Shown in pieces: positions 1 to 4,791 of a DNA stretch of 5,183 nucleotides. The position numbers and the translations under genes were made by a program. Under the pieces are notes generated by a model, which worked only from the letters and a program-made list of their open reading frames with translations, did not search any database and had not been told where the DNA came from. Positions within the stretch are counted from its first letter, which is position 1. Every line of letters begins with the position of its first letter. The stretch comes from an uncultured Erysipelotrichales bacterium. GTDB taxonomy: Bacteria > Bacillota_I > Bacilli_A > Erysipelotrichales > Coprobacillaceae. The stretch covers positions 1 through 5,183 of the forward strand of contig CAJUJC010000112.1 of NCBI GenBank assembly GCA_910586805.1, read 5' to 3'.

Positions 1-40
1 TAAAAAAGTGGTAGGACTTAATAAAAATTTCTACCACTTT
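1..40 (-). terminator. Perfect 10-bp hairpin with leftward T-tract
   Basis: AAAGTGGTAG (5-14) pairs perfectly with CTACCACTTT (31-40) around a 16-base loop. Read on the minus strand, the stem is followed by TTTTTTA at the window edge, the layout of a Rho-independent terminator for leftward transcription. The loop is long for a terminator. A minus-strand TTGACA (45-40) with a TATTAA 16 bases downstream also sits here, so the element could instead be part of a leftward promoter or the end of a mobile element. Confidence 0.5.
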
Positions 41-52
41 GTCAACACTCTG

Positions 53-76
53 AAACCAGTTACTACTGGTTTTTTT
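53..76 (+). terminator. Rho-independent terminator of an upstream rightward gene
   Basis: AAACCAGT (53-60) pairs with ACTGGTTT (65-72) around a TACT loop, giving an 8-bp stem. It runs directly into a T-tract (70-76) on the plus strand. There is no T-tract on the minus side, so the direction is rightward. The gene it ends must lie left of the window. Possible stops for that gene are at 1-3, 12-14 or 80-82, and the window does not show which is used. Confidence 0.65.
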
Positions 77-86
77 GATTAAAAAT

Positions 87-122
87 TTTATAAAAAATAA
101 AAAAGATTCTTATGAACCTTTT
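87..122 (-). terminator. Terminator of the small membrane protein gene
   Basis: On the minus strand an 8-bp stem (121-114 with 109-102, loop 113-110) begins a few bases after the stop codon of the leftward gene and is followed by TTTTTTATTTTTTAT. One pair (117/106) is a G-U wobble in minus-strand RNA but an A-C mismatch in plus-strand RNA. The hairpin therefore forms well only in leftward transcripts, which supports the strand assignment. Confidence 0.6.
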
Positions 123-124
123 CC

Positions 125-394
125 TTATTTTTTCTTTTTACTTATCATTGAAACAACAATAATGATAACAAGTACAACTACTGCTGCAATACCAGCAACT
201 GGAAGTAAATCTGGCTTTTCAAAAGCTTTTGTCCACATAGCCATTTTTCTAATGAAAATAGAAATGGCATATCCTGAAGTTCCAGCACCAATAAGTGCTA
301 AGAACGCTTTAAACCATTTTGGAAAAACTTCAGTGAATAAAACTGTTGTGACTAAACAAATAAGTGCTATAAATACACAAATTACAAAATGCAT
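125..394 (-). CDS. Small hydrophobic membrane protein, unknown function
   Basis: I do not recognise this 89-residue protein. The start is the ATG at 394-392 because AAAGGAGG lies 7 bases upstream on the minus strand. An in-frame upstream ATG would add 13 residues but would bury this site inside the coding region. The protein is almost entirely membrane: helix one at about residues 1-20, a second hydrophobic stretch at about 27-47 containing LIGAGTSGYA, a short polar connector (KMAMWTKAFEKPD, about 50-62), a third very hydrophobic helix at about 63-84, and a terminal KKKK tail that is probably cytoplasmic. No enzymatic motif is visible. It is monocistronic, with its own terminator, and diverges from the carboxypeptidase gene across the spacer. 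Possible roles include a small transporter subunit, holin-like protein or envelope-stress protein, but nothing in the sequence chooses between them. The gene call itself is well supported by the ribosome binding site, composition and terminator. Confidence 0.75.
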   Translation of the reverse strand: MHFVICVFIALICLVTTVLFTEVFPKWFKAFLALIGAGTSGYAISIFIRKMAMWTKAFEKPDLLPVAGIAAVVVLVIIIVVSMISKKKK

Positions 395-423
395 AGTGAA
401 ACCTCCTTTAACATACAACAATA

Positions 424-452
424 AAAATAACATAAATTAGCTTTAATTGCAA
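424..452 (-). promoter_or_regulatory. Possible promoter of the small membrane protein gene
   Basis: On the minus strand, TTGCAA (452-447, 4 of 6 to the -35 consensus) is followed after 17 bases by TATTTT (429-424, 4 of 6 to the -10 consensus). The position, about 30 bases upstream of the start codon, is suitable. In DNA this AT-rich, such matches arise easily by chance, so this is only a candidate. Confidence 0.3.
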
Positions 453-655
453 TACTATGGAGCAAAAGCAGTGTCTATTGTTGATGAATATTTCTATATT
501 ATTCATAATTCTTTTTGTATAAAACATTTTTTGATTCCATAATTTATAGTAGCTCAAAATTGATTTGTTTTTATATGTTTATTCTAAGCGGTGTATAGTA
601 TCATTCATTAACATATATAACAAAGAGAAATAAAATGTTATTTTGGTGTTATTTG

Positions 656-684
656 TGGAAAAAAAGATGAAAATGTGGTATAAC
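656..684 (+). promoter_or_regulatory. Sigma-A-type promoter of the carboxypeptidase gene
   Basis: TATAAC (679-684, 5 of 6) is preceded directly by TGG, making an extended -10 element (TGnTATAAC). TGGAAA (656-661, 4 of 6) lies 17 bases upstream as the -35. Transcription would start around 690, leaving a short leader. The leader carries GAGGTGATCT (699-708), an unusually long match to the 16S rRNA 3' end, just before the ATG at 712. Confidence 0.6.
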
Positions 685-711
685 TAATATATCAAAGAGA
701 GGTGATCTCGT

Positions 712-1974
712 ATGAGATTTAATAGAGGAAAAAGATATTCATATTATAGTAGTTATTCGAATACAAGAAGATCTCGTATTCGTTGGGATAGAATTGGTAT
801 TATTATTGGAACTATTATTGTTATAGTGGGAGTATTGGTATGGTTTAATTTTGATCGTATTCAATTATTGATGAAGGGTTATTCTTTTAACCAACAAAAT
901 CAAATTTTATCTTTAGATAATGAAGCAGTTGATGAAATTTTAACTCATGATAAATTAGAACATATAAGTGATTGGGTTAAGGGTAGTGAAAAATATACTT
1001 ATTATGATGAATATGAACGTTATATAACAGTTCATAAAAACACAAAAAAGAATGATGCAATCACTATTATTGATGACATTTATGATAACTATGTTCCAAA
1101 ATTAACAACTTTAAATTATACAGATGATCAGTTGTGGAAAATATTGAATTATGCAAGTGTCAAAGATATTGCACACATTGTTGAAAAACAGTATACATAT
1201 GCACAAATTGAGCCATTTATGAAAGTGAAAGGTTTTGTTTTTTCAGATATTGATGATTATATGAAAGTTTACAATGAAAAGAAAAATTATAATTATGCAG
1301 TTTTGATTACAACATATCCATTTATTGTTTCTTCAAATGATGTTGATAAATCTTATACAATTCAAAATGTTGATGATATAAATATTTTAGTGAAAAAAGG
1401 ATTCTATTTACCTTCATCATATGAACCAAAAGATTTGGTAAAACCAAATATGCCTGTTGCTCCTGATTGTGAGAATCCAAGTTTGAGAAAAGAAGTTGCA
1501 AGTGCTTTGGAAGAAATGTATAAAGATGCTAAAAAAGAAGGATATAACCTTGTTATTAATAGTGCTTATCGTTCATATAAGACTCAAAAGAAAACTTATG
1601 ATGATTACTTTAAAAAATATGATCCAGTTACAGCAGCAAGTTTAGTTGCTGAACCAGGTTCAAGTGAACATCAGACAGGATTAAGTGTTGATTTAACTTG
1701 TCAATCAGTGATTGATGATAAACTTAATGGTATTGAAAATAGCCGTTTTGGGTATAAACCTGATTACAAATGGTGTGTTGCAAATTCTTATAAATATGGA
1801 TTTATTTTAAGATTTGAAGAAGAAAAAGTAGATATTACAGGTATTGGAAATGAGCCATGGCATTTTAGATATGTAGGTAAAGAGGCTGCAAAAGAAATTT
1901 TCAATAATGGATGGACGCTTGAGGAATATTGTTTATATCAAGGTGTTATTCCAACAATTAAAGAAAAACAATAA
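712..1974 (+). CDS. Membrane-anchored M15B D,D-carboxypeptidase (VanY-like)
   Basis: This 420-residue protein is predicted to trim the terminal D-Ala from peptidoglycan stem peptides on the outer face of the membrane. A basic, Tyr/Ser/Arg-rich cytoplasmic segment (1-27) precedes one transmembrane helix (about 28-45) with no cleavage site, so the enzyme should be anchored with its C-terminus outside. Residues 55-230 are a region I cannot assign. The M15B peptidase domain covers about 231-410. It shows SAYRSY (substrate-binding Arg287), SEHQTGLSVDL with zinc ligands His320 and Asp327, and EPWHF with the catalytic Glu381 and third zinc ligand His384. All the required residues are present, so it should be active. 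There are no vanRS, vanHAX or vanS-like neighbours, so this looks like a housekeeping cell-wall enzyme and not glycopeptide resistance. An L,D-carboxypeptidase activity (LdcB-like, same family) cannot be excluded. The start is fixed by the ribosome binding site at 699-708. The gene has its own promoter and terminator. Confidence 0.9.
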   Translation: MRFNRGKRYSYYSSYSNTRRSRIRWDRIGIIIGTIIVIVGVLVWFNFDRIQLLMKGYSFNQQNQILSLDNEAVDEILTHDKLEHISDWVKGSEKYTYYDEYERYITVHKNTKKNDAITIIDDIYDNYVPKLTTLNYTDDQLWKILNYASVKDIAHIVEKQYTYAQIEPFMKVKGFVFSDIDDYMKVYNEKKNYNYAVLITTYPFIVSSNDVDKSYTIQNVDDINILVKKGFYLPSSYEPKDLVKPNMPVAPDCENPSLRKEVASALEEMYKDAKKEGYNLVINSAYRSYKTQKKTYDDYFKKYDPVTAASLVAEPGSSEHQTGLSVDLTCQSVIDDKLNGIENSRFGYKPDYKWCVANSYKYGFILRFEEEKVDITGIGNEPWHFRYVGKEAAKEIFNNGWTLEEYCLYQGVIPTIKEKQ

Positions 1975-2000
1975 TCTAGGGATGTCCCTAGATTATTTTT
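1971..2000 (+). terminator. Strong terminator overlapping the carboxypeptidase stop codon
   Basis: An 11-bp perfect stem (1971-1981 with 1986-1996) with an ATGT loop contains GGG/CCC at its top and runs into TTTTT (1996-2000). The TAA stop (1972-1974) is part of the left arm. The AGGAG ribosome binding site of the radical SAM gene begins at 2001, directly after the last T, so no promoter fits between this terminator and the next gene. It may work as a partial terminator or attenuator. Confidence 0.85.
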
Positions 2001-2011
2001 AGGAGAAGATT

Positions 2012-3661
2012 ATGAAAACATTAATAACAACTTTAAATTCAAAATTTATTCATACATCATTATCGTTAAGATTGTTATATGTTGCAACTTATAAAAAACA
2101 TGATGTTTATTTTAAAGAATATACGATTAAAGATCATATAGAACATATTGTAGATGATATATTAGATCATTATTATGATGTTGTTGCTTTTTCTTGTTAT
2201 ATTTGGAATATTGAATATATACAAGAGATATGTGCTTTATTAAAAGAAAAGAAAAAAGATATTGTTATTATTTTAGGTGGTCCTGAGGTGACTTATGAGC
2301 CTGAACATTTTTTGAAAAATAAAAATATTGATTATGTGATAAGTGGAGAAGGGGAAGTTATTTTTGAACAACTATTAACTTCATTAGAAAAGAAAGAAAA
2401 TATTGATATTCAAGGAATAAGTTATCAAGGACATATCTCAAAAGAGATAGCTTGTGTTGATTTATCTTATGTAGAAACACTCGATTCTCCATACAACCTA
2501 CCGCAAGACAAAGAGCATATGGCACAAAGAATACTTTATTTTGAAACAAGTCGAGGATGCCCATTCCAGTGTCAGTATTGTTTATCTTCATTAGAAAAAG
2601 GATTACGTTTTTTTAGTGTTGATTATCTTAAGAAACAACTTCATATTATTTTACATAGCGGAGCAAAGACGATTAAATTTTTAGATAGAAGTTTTAATGC
2701 GAACGTTCAACATGCAATTATGATTTTAGATTATATATTTCAAAATTATCAAGAAGGACAGCAATTTCAATTTGAGATCAATGCTGATGTTTTACAACAA
2801 CCTATTATTGATTTTATTAAAGAAAATGCACCAATGGGTCTATTGCGTTTTGAAATAGGAATACAATCAACATATGAACCAACAAATAAAGCAGTGAAAC
2901 GTATTCAAAATTTTGAACGTTTAAGTGAAGTTGTTAAGCAATTAATGGAAGATGGCAAATGTGATTTGCATTTAGATTTAATTGCTGGTTTACCTTATGA
3001 AACCTATGATAGGTTTAAAAAATCATTTGATGATGTTTTTACTTTTAGAGCGAAAGAACTACAATTAGGTTTTTTAAAGTTGTTAAGGGGAACATCTTTA
3101 AGAACAAATGCAAATGATTATGGTTATATATATCAAACACAACCACCTTATGAAATGATCAGTAATCATTGGATGAATGCTAATGATATAGAAAATATAC
3201 ATATGGCTGAAGATATGTTAGAGAAATATTGGAATAGTGGAAGATTTGTAAGCACAATGAATGAGATTATGGATCATGTCTCTTCACCATTTGATTTCTT
3301 TTATCGTTTAGGATGTTTTTATAAAGAAAATCATTTTAAGAGATTAGGTTATCAATTGGATGAATTATTCATGTATTTAGATCAATTTATGAATGATAAA
3401 TATATTCATGAATTACTTATACAAGATTATTTATCAAATTTTAAAGTTAAACCTAAAAAATGGTATCTATCAACAATATCATCTCATCAAAGAAAAGAAG
3501 TTATTAAACAATTGGTTGAAGTATATCACCTTGATCCAGAGTTATTATTTAGATATGCTATTGTTGAAAAGATTCAACAAGGTTACCTTGTTGTTATTTA
3601 TAAAGATTTTCAGTGCCAAATGAATATATATAAGATAATTGATAAAATTGAAATAGAATAA
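2012..3661 (+). CDS. B12-binding-type radical SAM protein, DUF4080 group
   Basis: This 549-residue cytosolic iron-sulfur enzyme belongs to the radical SAM superfamily. The N-terminal part (about 1-140) has the Rossmann-like layout of cobalamin-binding domains, with LNSKFIHTSL (8-17), DVVAFSCYIWN (56-66), LGGPEV (88-93) and SGEGE (111-115). The usual DxHxxG cobalt-coordinating motif is not visible. The radical SAM barrel follows from about 172, with the cluster motif CPFQCQYC (Cys183, Cys187, Cys190), the EIGIQS strand (281-286) and LIAGLP (323-328). The C-terminal third (about 370-549) fits the DUF4080 extension in order and length. The full length is typical of the family, and the reaction of this family is, to my knowledge, not established. 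AGGAG at 2001-2005 sits 6 bases before the ATG. The gene is followed after 16 bases by mnmM in the same direction, so the two are probably co-transcribed. Substrate and product are unknown; RNA modification is an inference from the neighbour only. Confidence 0.85.
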   Translation: MKTLITTLNSKFIHTSLSLRLLYVATYKKHDVYFKEYTIKDHIEHIVDDILDHYYDVVAFSCYIWNIEYIQEICALLKEKKKDIVIILGGPEVTYEPEHFLKNKNIDYVISGEGEVIFEQLLTSLEKKENIDIQGISYQGHISKEIACVDLSYVETLDSPYNLPQDKEHMAQRILYFETSRGCPFQCQYCLSSLEKGLRFFSVDYLKKQLHIILHSGAKTIKFLDRSFNANVQHAIMILDYIFQNYQEGQQFQFEINADVLQQPIIDFIKENAPMGLLRFEIGIQSTYEPTNKAVKRIQNFERLSEVVKQLMEDGKCDLHLDLIAGLPYETYDRFKKSFDDVFTFRAKELQLGFLKLLRGTSLRTNANDYGYIYQTQPPYEMISNHWMNANDIENIHMAEDMLEKYWNSGRFVSTMNEIMDHVSSPFDFFYRLGCFYKENHFKRLGYQLDELFMYLDQFMNDKYIHELLIQDYLSNFKVKPKKWYLSTISSHQRKEVIKQLVEVYHLDPELLFRYAIVEKIQQGYLVVIYKDFQCQMNIYKIIDKIEIE

Positions 3662-3663
3662 TT

Positions 3664-3669
3664 GAGGAG
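3664..3669 (+). promoter_or_regulatory. Ribosome binding site that decides the mnmM start
   Basis: GAGGAG lies 8 bases before TTG at 3678-3680. An in-frame GTG (3669) overlaps this site, and an ATG (3672) is only 2 bases from it. Neither has workable spacing, so TTG is the most likely initiation codon. The next in-frame ATG (3687) is 17 bases away. Confidence 0.55.
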
Positions 3670-3677
3670 TGATGAAA

Positions 3678-4217
3678 TTGTTATCAATGGTAGAATATGT
3701 ACATTTACGTTTAAAGGATTATCCACATCATACAATAGGTATCGATATGACGATGGGAAAGGGGTTTGATACTTTAGCCCTAGCAAAACATTGTCAAGAA
3801 GTTTATGCTTTTGATATTCAACAGGAAGCTCTTTATCATACACAAAAAGTCGTTCATGGATTTGAAAATGTTCATTTGATTTTAGATAGTCATGAAAATA
3901 TAGACCACTATGTATCTTCGTTTGATATTGCTATCTTCAATTTAGGTTATTTACCTGGTTTATCTCACCATACAACCACTTTATTATCTTCAACACAAAA
4001 GGCATTACAAAAAGCAGTGGCTATGATGAATGAAGTTGTTTTTGTTGTTGTTTATCCAGGACATGATGAGGGACAAAAAGAAAGTATATGGATTGATGAT
4101 TATGTAAAGAATTTGGATACACATTTATATAATGTTTCAAGTTATAAGATGTTAAATAAAAAGAATGCACCCTATGTTATTGAAATTCAAAAAAGAAAAG
4201 GTAAGGATCGTTTTTAA
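3678..4217 (+). CDS. mnmM: tRNA 5-aminomethyl-2-thiouridine methyltransferase MnmM
   Basis: This 179-residue class I SAM-dependent methyltransferase is of the YtqB/rRNA_methylase type. Known family members in Bacillus methylate nm5s2U to mnm5s2U at wobble position 34 of tRNAs for Lys, Glu and Gln, the last step of that modification. The SAM-binding motif I is IDMTMGKGFDT (residues about 22-32 counted from the TTG start), followed by the acidic strand end VYAFDIQ and the family-typical FNLGYLPG. VVYPGHDEG and the C-terminal strand with PYVIEIQ also align with what I remember of B. subtilis YtqB. Length is slightly short of the Bacillus protein (about 194), mainly at the C-terminus. The start is placed at TTG on ribosome binding site spacing; GTG 3669 or ATG 3672 would add only two or three residues. 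The gene lies in an operon with the radical SAM gene upstream and converges on the BrxF-like gene, sharing a hairpin with its 3' end. Confidence 0.85.
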   Translation: MLSMVEYVHLRLKDYPHHTIGIDMTMGKGFDTLALAKHCQEVYAFDIQQEALYHTQKVVHGFENVHLILDSHENIDHYVSSFDIAIFNLGYLPGLSHHTTTLLSSTQKALQKAVAMMNEVVFVVVYPGHDEGQKESIWIDDYVKNLDTHLYNVSSYKMLNKKNAPYVIEIQKRKGKDRF

Positions 4218-4231
4218 CGACTCTTACCTTT
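4189..4231 (-). terminator. Terminator of the BrxF-like gene, shared with the mnmM 3' end
   Basis: AAAGGTAAG (4197-4205) pairs perfectly with CTTACCTTT (4223-4231). After a two-base interruption the stem continues as TCGTT/AACGA (4208-4212 with 4216-4220) around a TTT loop. On the minus strand it is followed by TCTTTTTTG, a T-tract suited to ending the leftward gene whose stop is at 4235-4233. On the plus side the tail (TATTAATAAC) is weaker, but the hairpin includes the mnmM stop codon and may end that operon too. Confidence 0.7.
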
Positions 4232-4232
4232 A

Positions 4233-4664
4233 TTAATAACATAAGATATATTTAAAATCATTTTGAGATACAGGGTAAATTAAATCTTCAGGACTATCAC
4301 TTCTAAAATGGAATAACTGACCATCTTCAATTTTTCCATTCCATGTTGCAACAACAGGTATTGTTTCACTAATTTCTTTTAAGAATGAAAGTATATCAAT
4401 TTGACTATCTTTAGAATATAAAATTTTTTTATTATCAATGAGTAAAACTTTTTGATGATATGTTGATAAAAAGTTTTTCATTTCATCCATCAACTTATCT
4501 GAGGGAGTATTTGCAAATATCATATCAAGATCAATGAGAGGAATACCAATATCTTGACTATATTCTCTTACTACTTTTGGTTTTCCAGTACCAGGTGTAC
4601 CAATAACTAATAGCAATTTGTACTTCGTGTTTTCTAATTCTTTCATTTTTTTGTTCATATCCAT
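4233..4664 (-). CDS. brxF: Orphan BrxF-like P-loop protein (BREX type 3 family)
   Basis: This 143-residue soluble protein has the order of motifs I know from BrxF, the small P-loop protein of type 3 BREX phage-defence loci. It has a short N-terminal helix, Walker A GTPGTGKP (residues 22-29), GIPLIDLDMIF (40-50), Walker B-like KVLLIDN (72-78), LSFLKEIS (92-99), then the signature VVATWNGKIEDGQL (104-117) and a short YPV tail (130-132). Length is close to the family norm of about 150. Position 29 of the P-loop is Pro (codon CCA) where Thr or Ser normally contacts the nucleotide phosphate and Mg; ACA would differ by one base. The acidic residue after the Walker B Asp is Asn. ATP hydrolysis may therefore be weak or lost. 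No brxC, pglX, pglZ, brxHII or brxA is in view, so this is an isolated copy. The start at 4664 follows AAAGGAG by about 10 bases. It is its own transcription unit with a promoter carrying a cre site. The alternative is a general small AAA-like ATPase, but the WNG..EDG signature argues for BrxF. Confidence 0.75.
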   Translation of the reverse strand: MDMNKKMKELENTKYKLLLVIGTPGTGKPKVVREYSQDIGIPLIDLDMIFANTPSDKLMDEMKNFLSTYHQKVLLIDNKKILYSKDSQIDILSFLKEISETIPVVATWNGKIEDGQLFHFRSDSPEDLIYPVSQNDFKYILCY

Positions 4665-4702
4665 GGGACTATTCTCCTTTTCTTATGTTTTTATTTATGT
4701 TT

Positions 4703-4731
4703 ATTATAGCATTAATTGTAAGCGGTTTCTA
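4703..4731 (-). promoter_or_regulatory. Extended -10 promoter of the BrxF-like gene
   Basis: On the minus strand a perfect TATAAT (4708-4703) is preceded directly by TGC, giving an extended -10. TAGAAA (4731-4726, 4 of 6) lies 17 bases upstream as the -35. Initiation would fall near 4696, leaving a leader of about 30 bases before the ATG at 4664. This is the best promoter match in the window. Confidence 0.75.
4717..4730. promoter_or_regulatory. Catabolite-responsive element (cre), predicted CcpA operator
   Basis: TGTAAGCGGTTTCT matches the Bacillota cre consensus TGWAANCGNTNWCA at 13 of 14 positions; only the last base differs. It covers the spacer and most of the -35 hexamer of the leftward BrxF-like promoter, where bound CcpA would block RNA polymerase. 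It also lies downstream of the ROK gene terminator, so its natural target is the BrxF-like gene. Predicted effect: repression when preferred sugars are available. Confidence 0.6.
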
Positions 4732-4751
4732 TGATAATGTTGAAAATTTAT

Positions 4752-4791
4752 AAAAAAAGAAGCCACATCTCTAAAAAGCAAGAGATTGGCT
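4752..4791 (-). terminator. Terminator of the ROK-family gene
   Basis: On the minus strand, AGCCA (4791-4787) pairs with TGGCT (4765-4761), and ATCTCT (4786-4781) pairs with AGAGAT (4772-4767), with one bulged base at 4766 and an 8-base loop. The stem is followed by TTCTTTTTTTAT. The TAG stop of the gene (4773-4771) lies within the hairpin. It insulates the BrxF-like gene from upstream leftward transcription. Confidence 0.75.

Larger units (their letters stand above)
395..711. other. AT-rich divergent intergenic spacer
   Basis: This stretch of about 320 bases lies between the divergent membrane protein and carboxypeptidase genes. It holds the ribosome binding site of the leftward gene at its left end and the promoter and ribosome binding site of the rightward gene at its right end. 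A weak leftward promoter candidate lies at 424-452. Between about 455 and 655 I see no open frame with a start signal, no strong hairpin, no tRNA-like fold and no tandem repeat. A partial cre-like string at 583-596 is too degenerate to call. Confidence 0.6.

Noticed and set aside
75..440. Rightward 121-residue open frame
   Set aside because: It is the complement of the small membrane protein gene, has no ribosome binding site, and begins next to a terminator. The leftward frame has an ideal AAAGGAGG and a terminator.
583..596. Second cre-like string TCTAAGCGGTGTAT
   Set aside because: It shares the AAGCGG core with the site at 4717 but misses three consensus positions (the second base and the two at the 3' end), and it lies well upstream of the nearest promoter.
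712..1974. Vancomycin resistance cluster (vanY)
   Set aside because: No vanH, vanA/B ligase, vanX or VanRS two-component genes are adjacent. M15B carboxypeptidases are common in Bacillota without resistance.
2358..2591. Leftward 77-residue open frame
   Set aside because: It lies entirely opposite the radical SAM coding region, covering the iron-sulfur motif, and has no start signal.
3393..3843. Other short open frames at the radical SAM/mnmM junction
   Set aside because: Both (rightward 3393-3623, leftward 3610-3843) are out-of-frame shadows of well-supported genes with low-complexity Ile/Leu/Lys or Tyr-rich composition.
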